Below are positions 7,331 through 15,411 of a DNA stretch of 20,842 nt, one piece after another. Below the pieces are notes generated by a model that did not search any database, was not told the DNA's origin, and saw nothing but the letters and a program-made list of their open reading frames with translations. The DNA is from Minisyncoccota bacterium (GTDB taxonomy: Bacteria > Patescibacteriota > Microgenomatia > UBA1400 > PJMF01), in assembly GCA_014728425.1 (NCBI GenBank), contig WJLO01000089.1, positions 1 through 20,842 on the forward strand. Reading direction: 5' to 3'. The translations under genes and the position numbers were made by a program. How positions within the stretch are numbered: the first letter of the stretch is position 1; each line of letters starts with the position of its first letter.

Positions 7331-8926
7331 ATGTCATTTTTTAATAATTTATCAACTTTATTTACTGCTTCGCAGCAAGCTAAAAAGAGTAAAAAAAGTA
7401 AAAAAAGCCCTGATCGTTCTCATAAGCCTAAAGGCAAAAGAAAAAACAGAAGAAAAAAAAGTCAAGCTCAGGCAAAAACTAAAGCTAAAAAAACTACTCA
7501 AGCTAGTCGTCAAGCTCAAACTCAAGTCAAGCGAGCTGCCCAAGCTAAAGCTAAAGAAATCATTGTTGAAGCTAAAGACGAAGCTTTAGCTATTCGCTCT
7601 CAAGCAGAAAAAAAAGCTCGCAATATTGAAAAACAGCTTCAAGATCAACAACGTTTTTTAGAACGAAAGCTAGATAAACTTGATCAACGACTTAGTCAGA
7701 TGGATCGCAAAGAAGAGCATGTTAACAAAGAAAAGCAGCAAGCTGAAAAACTCCGCCAAAACTTAAATAAAACTAAAAAACAACTCTTAGAAAAACTCCA
7801 AGAGATCTCGGGCATGACTAAAAACGAAGCTCGAGAAACCTTGTTAGAACAATTAGAACGCAAGCTTACCAAGGAAATGGCTCAGTTAATTCGTCAAAAG
7901 CAAGAAGAAGCTAAACAAGAGGCAGATGACAAGGCCCGCGAAATCTTGATTGACAGCATGCGTCATGGTGCTACTGATTATGTAGCAGAATACACTGTTT
8001 CGGTAGTAGATATCCCTACTGAAGATGTTAAAGGTAAGATCATTGGTAAATCAGGCCGAAACATCCATGCCTTTGAACGCTATACTGGCGTAGATGTTGA
8101 TCTTGATTCTTCTACTACTGAAGTGAAACTATCTTGTTTTGACCCCGTCAGAAGAGAGATTGCTCGAATTGCTTTAGAAAGATTAATTAAAGATGGCCGA
8201 ATTCAACCAGCTCGTATTGAAGAAGTAGTAGATAAAGTACGTAAGGAAATCGATAAAATCGTTTTTGAAGCTGGTAAAAACCTCTGCCATAGTGTGGCTG
8301 TGTATAATCTGCCCAATGGTTTAGTCAAGTTATTAGGTAGATTCAAATACCGTTTCTCTTATGGTCAAAACATGATTACCCACACCTTAGAAGAAACCAA
8401 GATCGGCATTAAATTAGCTCATGAGCTCAAACTTAACGTAAACACTGTAAAACTAGGCTGCTTATTACATGATGTAGGCAAGGTTGCTGATGATCCAGAT
8501 GGCAGTCACGTTGAATTGGGAGTAAAGATTGCTAAAAAGTTTAAACTACCCCAACCAGTGGTTGATTGTATTGCTCAACATCATGAAGACAAACCTTTTA
8601 CTAGCCCAGAAGCCATGGCAGTTTATATTGCTGATGCTATTTCTGGAGCTCGACCTGGAGCACGCTATGAAAACTTTGAAGAATATACTAAGCGCTTAGA
8701 ACAACTTGAAGAGATTGCTACAGCCCACAAACAAGTTAAAAATGCTTATGCTATTCAAGCTGGTCGAGAACTACGAGTGTTGCTGGACCCACAAAAATCT
8801 CAAGATCAGGAAGTAACAGTACTGGCCACCAAGATTAAAGATCAAATCAAGGAAACCATGACTTATCCTGGCACAGTAACAGTTACTGTAATTAGAGAAA
8901 ACCGCACTCAACAAGTAGCTAAATAA
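7331..8926 (+). CDS. rny: ribonuclease Y
   Basis: A 531-aa RNase Y, the endoribonuclease that starts mRNA decay in many bacteria. Residues 70-215 form a long charged coiled coil. A KH RNA-binding domain follows, with the GKSG loop at 239-242. The HD hydrolase domain has THTLEE near 352-357, H380-D381 in LLHDVGK, and a later HHED; these are the expected metal ligands. The family's ISGARPGAR motif is also present. The unusual part is the N-terminus. The typical protein begins with a transmembrane helix, but this one begins MSFFNNLSTLFTA and then about 45 very Lys/Arg/Gln-rich residues with no membrane helix. A TAG lies 10 bp upstream in frame, so a longer form from this start region is excluded. 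Membrane contact, if any, may use the short amphipathic start. Confidence 0.95.
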   Translation: MSFFNNLSTLFTASQQAKKSKKSKKSPDRSHKPKGKRKNRRKKSQAQAKTKAKKTTQASRQAQTQVKRAAQAKAKEIIVEAKDEALAIRSQAEKKARNIEKQLQDQQRFLERKLDKLDQRLSQMDRKEEHVNKEKQQAEKLRQNLNKTKKQLLEKLQEISGMTKNEARETLLEQLERKLTKEMAQLIRQKQEEAKQEADDKAREILIDSMRHGATDYVAEYTVSVVDIPTEDVKGKIIGKSGRNIHAFERYTGVDVDLDSSTTEVKLSCFDPVRREIARIALERLIKDGRIQPARIEEVVDKVRKEIDKIVFEAGKNLCHSVAVYNLPNGLVKLLGRFKYRFSYGQNMITHTLEETKIGIKLAHELKLNVNTVKLGCLLHDVGKVADDPDGSHVELGVKIAKKFKLPQPVVDCIAQHHEDKPFTSPEAMAVYIADAISGARPGARYENFEEYTKRLEQLEEIATAHKQVKNAYAIQAGRELRVLLDPQKSQDQEVTVLATKIKDQIKETMTYPGTVTVTVIRENRTQQVAK

Positions 8927-9005
8927 CCAGTAGTAAGAATGAAACAAGGGGTAACAATTCAGTTGTTTTAACATCAAGATTAACTAACTGCTATGATTAA
9001 TCTGT

Positions 9006-9011
9006 TACAAT
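9006..9011 (+). promoter_or_regulatory. candidate -10 box before secG
   Basis: TACAAT lies 11 bp before the ATG at 9023 and would give an mRNA with a leader of only about 5 bases. The -35 region is poor. secG could instead be co-transcribed with rny, 96 bp upstream. Confidence 0.35.
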
Positions 9012-9022
9012 AGAAAACACAT

Positions 9023-9238
9023 ATGCAACAAACCTTATTGGTCCTGCAAATTATCTTAGCCATCATGATCAGCGCTATGGTTTTACTACAAGCTCAAGGT
9101 TCTGGCTTAGGTAGCACCTGGGGTGGTGGTGGCGAAACTTATTACACCAGGCGCGGAGTAGAAAAAATGATCTTTTATAGTACCATTATTGCGATCGGAG
9201 TTTTTATTATTGTGTCAGTTTTATCACTGAGATATTAG
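9023..9238 (+). CDS. secG: preprotein translocase subunit SecG
   Basis: A 71-aa protein with two membrane helices at about 5-23 and 49-68. They are joined by the Gly-rich loop GSGLGSTWGGGGE at 26-38, typical of bacterial SecG. SecG binds SecYE in the inner membrane and assists SecA-driven protein export. Length and topology are normal for the short CPR and Gram-positive type. It is followed after 27 bp by a solute-binding protein, probably in one operon. Confidence 0.93.
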   Translation: MQQTLLVLQIILAIMISAMVLLQAQGSGLGSTWGGGGETYYTRRGVEKMIFYSTIIAIGVFIIVSVLSLRY

Positions 9239-9265
9239 TCACAAGTTTAAAAATCAATCACAGGC

Positions 9266-10669
9266 ATGCGTAAACTTTATTGGTACTTAACTGCCTATTT
9301 TAAAAAACACGGCTGGGTAGTGGCTGCTACTCTAGTTTTGGCGATTATTATCTTTTCTTTATCTTTGCCTATAGTTTTTAAAAAAATCGAGCCTAAACCA
9401 CATCATTATGTGGGTTTGGTAGGTGAGTACACCTTGTTTGACCTCCCCTCAGAAATCAAAAACAAGCTCAGTGTAGGCTTAACTACTATTAATCCAGAAG
9501 ATAAAAGCGTCACTCCCTTACTGGCAGAACGGTGGATTGCAGAAGATGAAGGTAAAACTTATCGCTTCATTCTTAAGGAAGACTTAAAATGGCAAGACGG
9601 CACTCCACTAACTCCAGCTGACATCCACTATAACTTTAAAGATGTAGAAATCATTCATAATCCTAATGATGTTATTTTTAAACTACCTGATGTCTTTGCT
9701 CCCTTTCCCAGTGTGGTAAGTGAGCCTTTGTTTAAAACTGTTCAAGAAAGATATTTTTTTATTCGCACCCGGCCTACTTTAATTGGCTTGGGGGAGTACC
9801 AAGTTCTCAATTATCATAAAACTGGCAACTATTTAAAACAAATCACTATTGATAGCCCTGCAGAACGAATTACCTATCGTTTTTATTTAACAGAAAAAGA
9901 TGCTGTGTTAGGTTTTAAAAAAGGAGAAGTAGATGAGCTTCCAGACCTATCTCAACTTTATGACTTTGCTGATTGGAATCACATTGATGTAAAAAAACAC
10001 TTGCATACTGATCGTTATCTAGCAATATTTTTTAACAATGCTGATCCCTTGCTTAACAAAAGTATTCGCCAAGCTTTGTCATATGGCCTGAGCAAGCCTG
10101 ACGACGAAACTAGAGTCACTAGCCCGATTGATAAAAAATCCTGGGCTTATTTAGAAGCTACCAAAGGCTATGAACATGATTTGAGTCGAGCCATAGAACG
10201 CTTGTTAGATGCCTTGCCGCCTACTCCTTTAGAGTTTACCTTAACTACCACTGCTACTTTCCAACCCGAAGCTGAGCAGATTAAAACTGAATGGGAGCAA
10301 CTTGGAGAAAAGGCTACTATTGCCTGTGAACGCAGTGATGAGGTAGAAAACAAACAACTGTGTGAAAACTTAAAAATTCAAGTTAATATTAGGGTACAAA
10401 ACTTTCCCGACACCAATGATTTTCAATTACTGCTAATGGCTCAAGAAATTCCTCCTGACCCTGATCAATATTTTTTATGGCATTCAGATCAAAGTACTAA
10501 CTTCACCCACTATAAAAACACTCGTATTGATAGCTTGCTAGAAAAAGGTAGGCAAGTGACTTCACAGGCAGAGCGCAAGGTAATTTATCAGGAATTTCAA
10601 CAATTTTTACTAGAAGATCCGCCAGCAATCTTTTTAAAATATTTAATCAGTTATGAGATCAAGCGGTAA
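9266..10669 (+). CDS. membrane-anchored family-5 extracellular solute-binding protein
   Basis: A 467-aa protein of the oligopeptide-binding (SBP_bac_5, OppA/DppA-like) family. A basic start and one hydrophobic helix at about 18-38 have no lipobox cysteine, so the protein is probably held by an uncleaved anchor with its binding domain outside. The family signature region near 75-115 (PLLAERWIAEDEGKTYRFILKEDLKWQDGTPLTPADIHYNF, shown here only to identify it) is clear. A C-terminal region with PPDPDQYFLWHS is also typical. It is shorter than the usual 500-550 aa. No ABC permease or ATPase gene is nearby; in this context it may feed a distant transporter or act alone. The start lacks a strong Shine-Dalgarno sequence. 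Confidence 0.85.
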   Translation: MRKLYWYLTAYFKKHGWVVAATLVLAIIIFSLSLPIVFKKIEPKPHHYVGLVGEYTLFDLPSEIKNKLSVGLTTINPEDKSVTPLLAERWIAEDEGKTYRFILKEDLKWQDGTPLTPADIHYNFKDVEIIHNPNDVIFKLPDVFAPFPSVVSEPLFKTVQERYFFIRTRPTLIGLGEYQVLNYHKTGNYLKQITIDSPAERITYRFYLTEKDAVLGFKKGEVDELPDLSQLYDFADWNHIDVKKHLHTDRYLAIFFNNADPLLNKSIRQALSYGLSKPDDETRVTSPIDKKSWAYLEATKGYEHDLSRAIERLLDALPPTPLEFTLTTTATFQPEAEQIKTEWEQLGEKATIACERSDEVENKQLCENLKIQVNIRVQNFPDTNDFQLLLMAQEIPPDPDQYFLWHSDQSTNFTHYKNTRIDSLLEKGRQVTSQAERKVIYQEFQQFLLEDPPAIFLKYLISYEIKR

Positions 10670-10754
10670 AAACAACTAACAGCTTGATCCTAGCTGCTTA
10701 AATCTCATTCAAACCATGATTGAAAATTATCAGTAAAAGACGTTAAAACAAATA

Positions 10755-11777
10755 CTACAAATGCCTAAGCTTACTTCGCACTAACTCAAAAACTTTTGTT
10801 GCTTGATATAGTCCAGAAACTGCCAAATCGTGAGCAGGTAAATAATGAACTTCCTGCCCGCCAAAGCCACGCTTGAACAAAGACACTCCAGCAAAACGAT
10901 GCTCTTGATCATCTTTAGGAGCAATGCCCCAAAGATTGTAATGATGGCAACCTCGCTGTTGAGCAGCCTGAATCACTGCCCATTGACAAGCATATGAGCC
11001 AGGCAGTTTTTGATTAGCTGGAGTAGAGATTCCATAATGGTAAACAGCCTCGCCATTGTAAAAAATAATAAAAGCAGATGCTAATAACTGTTCACCTTGA
11101 TAACTATGGAACAAAGTTGCCTGATTATCAGCAGCAAAAACCTTAAATTGTTCATGCAAAAAATCATAGCTAAATGGTACAAAATTATGTTTAGCTGCCA
11201 ACTTTAGCTGATGTTCATAAAACTCTTTAATCTCAGTTGGATCTTGAGATTGACGGACTTGAATATTTTTTTTTGAGGCTTTACGAATCTCATAACGCGT
11301 GTTTTTGCGCATCTGACTCAAAAGCTCTTGTTCGCTCTGGTTCAAATCAAGTTGTAAAGTTAAATCAGCTGTGAGGTGCATTGGTGCCTCTTGTAAATCT
11401 AACTGCGCCACCAACTTTCTGACCTCAGCGCTATCAACCACTTGGGGCCGAAAGCGCACAAAACTACAGTCTTCTGCCTGAGCCAGCTCTTGTAAATAAG
11501 CAAAAACAGTTTGTAACTGAGTTAGAGCATTGTTAGCTGACCAATCCAGCAAGGGTCCACCAGCCACTGTTAAATAATTACCTCGTTTAGCTTCTTCTTT
11601 AACAGTTAAAGCTGCTCCTAATTGCTGATCTCCTGCAAACAAGCCCAAGGGCCAAACTTCTTTACCCAATTGACGATGAAACTCACCCCAATTCCAAGAC
11701 TGTAAAAAATTGGCTTCTGGTCTAGCAAGTACATAACTTTCCCAGTCGGCCTTGGTGTTAACAAGATTAATTTCCAT
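10755..11777 (-). CDS. FemAB-like peptidyltransferase / acyltransferase
   Basis: A 340-aa protein of the FemABX family, which has two GNAT-like domains and transfers aminoacyl groups from tRNA to peptidoglycan precursors or makes related amide bonds. FLQSWNWGEFHRQLG near residues 23-37 is the family start motif. MRKNTRYEIRKASKK near 155-169 is the strongly conserved central motif. A second GNAT half follows, with AVYHYGIST and the NLWGIAP region near 285-291 plus FKRGFGG. A TTG further upstream would give seven more residues, but the ATG at 11775-11777 is the better start. It overlaps the preceding DegT-like gene by 11 bp, so the two are translationally linked. A role in peptidoglycan cross-bridge or other envelope acylation is likely; the exact substrate is not visible. 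Confidence 0.88.
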   Translation of the reverse strand: MEINLVNTKADWESYVLARPEANFLQSWNWGEFHRQLGKEVWPLGLFAGDQQLGAALTVKEEAKRGNYLTVAGGPLLDWSANNALTQLQTVFAYLQELAQAEDCSFVRFRPQVVDSAEVRKLVAQLDLQEAPMHLTADLTLQLDLNQSEQELLSQMRKNTRYEIRKASKKNIQVRQSQDPTEIKEFYEHQLKLAAKHNFVPFSYDFLHEQFKVFAADNQATLFHSYQGEQLLASAFIIFYNGEAVYHYGISTPANQKLPGSYACQWAVIQAAQQRGCHHYNLWGIAPKDDQEHRFAGVSLFKRGFGGQEVHYLPAHDLAVSGLYQATKVFELVRSKLRHL

Positions 11778-13020
11778 AACTCTTAAGCAGCTGAACAATT
11801 TGAGCTGCTGTGTTCATCTTAACATATTGATGTGTTGGTAAATTAATAATCTGTTGAGCCAACTGTTCGGCTTGAGGACAACTACCAGGCTTATAAACCG
11901 TTTGACATTGTTCTTGGCCGCAATCAACTGCAGAGCGATACCAGCGATCAGCTACATAAAGTTTATGATTGGCCAAATAAGCTAGTAGTTTTTGAGGCGC
12001 TGCTACTGCTATAGCAAATCTTAAATTAGCTCCATATTGGAGATCTTGCTGAGTAGTGATCAGTTGTAAGTGTTTTAATGAGCTTAGGTGGTGATAATAA
12101 TATTGAGCGATCTTCTGCCGATGTTCCAACTGAGTGCTTAACCGAGCCAGCTGTTTTAAAGCCAACTGGGCAAATGCTTGTGGTAGAGTAGCAGCTTGTT
12201 GAGTTTGACAAACTAAAGGCGAATCTATTAAGTGAAACTTTTTAGCTAACCAATGCAACAACTTACCAACTTGCCAATCATAACTAAACCGAATAAGATA
12301 AGTTAACAGGGGATAGAGTAATTTTTTTACTCTAGTCCCCTCCCCTACCAGATAGGGGACCGAAGCTTTCCCAAAACGAGTCTGCCACTGTTTTTGAAGT
12401 TTTTTAGCTTTTACAATCACTGCTCCACCAGTTACTGCATCAATGATTTTATCTCTACCAAATGATAAAACAATCAAATCAGCTGATAAACCTAAAGTTT
12501 CGGGTTTTGGGTGTTGTTGATCAGCTTGACTGCAGCCACCCATTGCCTGAGCTAGATCTTCAATTAAAATTAAATTATGCTTGGTGCACCAAGCTTTAAT
12601 CTTTTTAATCTCTGCCACACTTCCTAAAGTATGCTGAATAATTACTGCTTTGGCAGCTGGTGCTCTTTTTAAAGCTTGATTAAGGGTTTTAATACTAGGA
12701 TTTAAGCTCTGAGTTGCCAAATCTACATAAACTGGTTGAGCCTGAGTCCTTTTAATACCCTCCTCTACTGCATAGCAGGCAAAAGCTTGAGTTAACACCT
12801 GATCTCCCTGCCCAATGCCAGCTATTTTTAGAGCTAGTTCAATAGCATCTCGACCTTTATAAACCAACTGCACTGTTGAAGCAGGGGTTTGAAAAAACTT
12901 AGCTAAACGAACACATAGTTGTTGACGGGCTTTTTTAGCAGGCCAAAACAGTTGTTTTAGCGCTAATAAAACAAACTCAGAATCATAATTGGAGCCTAAA
13001 CTATTAAAAGTCGCTGTCAT
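11767..13020 (-). CDS. DegT/DnrJ/EryC1-family PLP-dependent enzyme
   Basis: A 417-aa protein of the sugar-aminotransferase (DegT/DnrJ/EryC1) fold family, which usually moves an amino group onto a nucleotide-bound keto sugar. YKGRDAIELAL near 54-64 is the family N-terminal motif. IEDLAQAMGG at 153-162 holds the Asp (D155) that contacts the PLP ring nitrogen. LSFGRDKIIDAVTGG at 185-199 holds the probable PLP Lys (K191). Between about 225 and 265 lies a hydrophobic and basic insertion (KKLLYPLLTYLIRF and following) not typical of soluble members, so membrane association is possible. A gene for the partner sugar pathway is not in the window. It is the first gene of a pair with the FemAB-like gene. 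Substrate unknown. Confidence 0.85.
   Translation of the reverse strand: MTATFNSLGSNYDSEFVLLALKQLFWPAKKARQQLCVRLAKFFQTPASTVQLVYKGRDAIELALKIAGIGQGDQVLTQAFACYAVEEGIKRTQAQPVYVDLATQSLNPSIKTLNQALKRAPAAKAVIIQHTLGSVAEIKKIKAWCTKHNLILIEDLAQAMGGCSQADQQHPKPETLGLSADLIVLSFGRDKIIDAVTGGAVIVKAKKLQKQWQTRFGKASVPYLVGEGTRVKKLLYPLLTYLIRFSYDWQVGKLLHWLAKKFHLIDSPLVCQTQQAATLPQAFAQLALKQLARLSTQLEHRQKIAQYYYHHLSSLKHLQLITTQQDLQYGANLRFAIAVAAPQKLLAYLANHKLYVADRWYRSAVDCGQEQCQTVYKPGSCPQAEQLAQQIINLPTHQYVKMNTAAQIVQLLKSYGN
12309..12360. repeat. nested inverted repeats inside the DegT-like gene
   Basis: GGGGATAGAGTAA (12309-12321) pairs with TTACTCTA-G-TCCCC (12327-12340) around five T, giving a 13-bp stem with one bulge. GTCCCCT (12335-12341) can instead pair with AGGGGAC (12354-12360), so two folds compete for the same bases. 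The frame stays open through it. Confidence 0.85.
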
Positions 13021-13028
13021 TAACAGAA

Positions 13029-13057
13029 ATTATAACGCAATAAGGCAATGCTTTAAA
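13029..13057 (-). promoter_or_regulatory. promoter of the DegT-FemAB pair, probably leaderless
   Basis: On the minus strand TTTAAA (13052-13057), 17 bp and TATAAT (13029-13034) precede the ATG by only 8 bp. Transcription should begin at or next to the start codon. There is no Shine-Dalgarno sequence. Confidence 0.6.
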
Positions 13058-13134
13058 TGTTATAAATCTTTTCTTGAATTCTTTGTTTACAACATTGATT
13101 CCACATCTCAGCATTCATAATGCAAAAATGCTCT

Positions 13135-14613
13135 TTAAATTACTGCTAGCAAGTCAGCAGTAATTTTACCTTCAATCAATAACACTGTATGTTGATCAAG
13201 CTGAGTTAACTGAGCTTTGATTTTAGCTTGATTGCTGATAAGTTTTTGACCAAAAACAGCTGCAAATTCTGGCCTACCGGCACTGCCAGCATAAAGCACC
13301 AGATCAACAATGGTTTTGGCTTGTTTAGCCAACTGATGATGAATTGAGTTTGATTGTTCGCCAAGATCTACAATGCCGCTAGTTAACAGCACCACTTTTT
13401 TATTATTAGTTTTAAAGTGTTGAGCTAGTTCTAGAGCAGCCAGAAATCCTTGAGGATTACTGGTTTGACCATCATCAATGACCATGACCTGGTTTTGACT
13501 CTGACGTATTTGAATAAAACAACTATCGGGTTTAAACTCAATCAAGCCTTGACTAATTTGTTGAAAACTAAGTTTTAAATACTGAGCCACTATAATGGCC
13601 GCCTGCACTGAAGCTAAATAATGCTTGCCTACTAACTGAGTTTGGATTTTTCTACCTTGCCAACTAAAATAAAGCTTACCTTGATCATTTAGGCCCACTT
13701 GAGTTAATTTTAGTTTAGCTGCCTTACCAGTATAAGCAATATAAGACTGCGCTTTACTCTTACCCTTACTTTTAACTTGACTTCGGGCTTGGCCAGCTTG
13801 ACAAATCTCCACTGCTCCTGGATCTGCTGCCTGACAAAAAACTTGATCCTGAATAGCGCTCACCAGCTCTGCCTTAGCTTGGATTAGTTGCTGAATACTA
13901 CCAAATAGGCCTAAATGTTGAGCAGTTAAACCAGTAATAACAGCTAATTGAGGAGGAAAATACTTAGCTAATAATCTAATCTCTCCTGGCGTATATGCAG
14001 CATACTCCAAAATAGCGATTTCTTGATCTTGAAAATCTTGATTAATACTTTGAGCAATACTAAGTTTGGTGTTGTGTGATTTGGGAGTCACAAAAACTGA
14101 ATATTTTTGTGCTAACACTGCTGCCAATAACAACTTGGTGCTAGTTTTACCATAGCTGCCAGTTAAACCAATGATTTGAGGTTGGGCTTGGGTGATTTTG
14201 CGAGCTGCTTTTTTTAAAGCCCAAAAAGTAAACAGCCAAGCCAAAACTGTAGTGGGTAAAGTTGCCAGCCAAATCCACAATGGTATTAAATGATAAATGA
14301 TCAATAACAAAATTAAAGTCTCTACAACTGTAACAGCAGTAGTAATTACATAAGCCCAGCCAGCCAATAAACCCAAACTTAGCAAAGCAATCAGTAAAAC
14401 TCGTTTAGTGCGTACTGGCCGTTTTAAACCAGTGCGACTAAAATCGCTTAATCGAGGCAATAATCGCCAGAAGTCTTGTTGACCTTGATGGGTATAAAAA
14501 AACAACTTTAATCTATCCCAACGATATTCTTTTTGCTGCACAATTGCTAACCAACGCAACCAGCGAATAAAAATCAAAGGCAAAAACAGCAAAAATAAGC
14601 TTATTTTTATCAT
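13135..14613 (-). CDS. membrane-anchored Mur ligase (MurF-like)
   Basis: A 492-aa protein of the Mur ligase superfamily, ATP-dependent enzymes that add amino acids or peptides to UDP-MurNAc. Unlike standard MurF it starts with a membrane region: hydrophobic helices at about 1-18, 72-92, 95-117 and 118-132. The catalytic part follows. The P-loop GLTGSYGKTSTK is at 149-160 with K156. ILEYAAYTPGEI at 201-212 corresponds to the Mg-binding Glu region. ITGLTAQHLGLFGS at 226-239 corresponds to the family NIGPAHLEGFGS. IDDGQTSNPQG near 374-384 is the nucleotide and C-domain junction (family DDTYNANPDS). The usual MurF N-terminal UDP-binding domain is replaced by the membrane part, so it may act on a lipid-linked substrate. 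Its ATG directly abuts the stop of the hydrolase gene, so they share a transcript. Confidence 0.85.
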   Translation of the reverse strand: MIKISLFLLFLPLIFIRWLRWLAIVQQKEYRWDRLKLFFYTHQGQQDFWRLLPRLSDFSRTGLKRPVRTKRVLLIALLSLGLLAGWAYVITTAVTVVETLILLLIIYHLIPLWIWLATLPTTVLAWLFTFWALKKAARKITQAQPQIIGLTGSYGKTSTKLLLAAVLAQKYSVFVTPKSHNTKLSIAQSINQDFQDQEIAILEYAAYTPGEIRLLAKYFPPQLAVITGLTAQHLGLFGSIQQLIQAKAELVSAIQDQVFCQAADPGAVEICQAGQARSQVKSKGKSKAQSYIAYTGKAAKLKLTQVGLNDQGKLYFSWQGRKIQTQLVGKHYLASVQAAIIVAQYLKLSFQQISQGLIEFKPDSCFIQIRQSQNQVMVIDDGQTSNPQGFLAALELAQHFKTNNKKVVLLTSGIVDLGEQSNSIHHQLAKQAKTIVDLVLYAGSAGRPEFAAVFGQKLISNQAKIKAQLTQLDQHTVLLIEGKITADLLAVI

Positions 14614-15327
14614 TTATACAAACTCCTTTATTAATTTTGCCACGGCATTAGCATCAGTAAACTGGGGAGAATGACGAGCCTCAGAGATAACCTTTAATTG
14701 ACTATTATTAATTTGTTTTTTAACTAGCTGAGCATTCTTCAGTGGTGTAGTTTGATCATTTTGACCCCAAATAATCAGGGTTGGACAACTAACCTTACTT
14801 AAATCAGCCCTAATCTCATCCTCAAGAACATTGATCATGGTTTGACGTTGAACTGGATTGGCTTTTAAATAGTCGGTTTCGCGCGCTAGTTTGTAAATTA
14901 AGCGACGAAAAAACACTCCACCAACTAACAACTTTCCTAACTTAGCCAAAACATAAAACAAGCTTCGTTTAATTCTGGCTTTTACAGACCAATCTCGCAG
15001 GCCACTATTGGCAATCAAGATCAATTTTTTAACCTGTTGAGGATGAGTAGTAGCATAGCGAATAGCTAGTTGGCCGCCAAAAGAATGACCCAATAAAATC
15101 ACCTCTTGTTGATCTTTTAACTGCTCAGCCAACCAATTAACATAATCTGTTAAAGTCCAAACTTGATCAAGAGGTTGTGATAAGCCAGGTAGAAATAAAA
15201 ACTTAGTGAAGATGTTAAATTTAGCTAAAGCATCAAGTAGGGGCTGCCATTTGTCTTGGTTTTGAGGATCAATAGCCCAGCCGTGCAACACATAAACAGT
15301 TGGCTGATAACCTGATTTTTTAACCAT
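14614..15327 (-). CDS. alpha/beta hydrolase
   Basis: A 237-aa cytoplasmic alpha/beta hydrolase fold protein. The oxyanion HGW motif is at 15-17 and the nucleophile elbow GHSFGG at 80-85 has Ser82. The acid is Asp191 in WGQNDQTTP, and the His is His219 in EARHSPQFTD, so the catalytic triad is complete. A helical cap lies at about 112-175. The family covers esterases, lipases and C-C hydrolases, and the sequence does not choose among them. The stop codon is immediately followed by the ATG of the Mur-ligase homologue, which suggests a linked envelope function. Confidence 0.88.
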   Translation of the reverse strand: MVKKSGYQPTVYVLHGWAIDPQNQDKWQPLLDALAKFNIFTKFLFLPGLSQPLDQVWTLTDYVNWLAEQLKDQQEVILLGHSFGGQLAIRYATTHPQQVKKLILIANSGLRDWSVKARIKRSLFYVLAKLGKLLVGGVFFRRLIYKLARETDYLKANPVQRQTMINVLEDEIRADLSKVSCPTLIIWGQNDQTTPLKNAQLVKKQINNSQLKVISEARHSPQFTDANAVAKLIKEFV

Positions 15328-15335
15328 ATAACTCT

Positions 15336-15341
15336 ATTGTA
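15336..15341 (-). promoter_or_regulatory. candidate -10 box of the hydrolase-Mur ligase operon
   Basis: TACAAT on the minus strand ends 8 bp before the ATG at 15327, the same spacing as at the DegT-like gene. The -35 is weak and no Shine-Dalgarno sequence is present. Confidence 0.45.
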
Positions 15342-15411
15342 GCAGTAATTGGTGAAAAGCCTTGATCTTAAAATAGTTCTTGCAACATCAGTTAGTAGTT
15401 TTTAAAACGAC

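Noticed and set aside
7311..7589. Lys/Leu-rich 92-aa frame overlapping the start of rny
   Set aside because: It is the low-complexity shadow of the Lys-rich rny N-terminus in another frame; the Shine-Dalgarno sequence at 7320-7326 fits rny.
10680..10696. Hairpin CAGCT-TGATCCT-AGCTG between convergent genes as a terminator
   Set aside because: Only a 5-bp stem and no T-run on either side.
11778..11798. Upstream TTG start for the FemAB-like protein
   Set aside because: It adds seven residues unlike the family start and deepens the overlap; the ATG at 11777 fits better.
14591..14608. Perfect 18-bp palindrome AAAAATAAGCTTATTTTT
   Set aside because: It lies in the first codons of the Mur-ligase homologue and is explained by A+T-rich codons for the first membrane helix.
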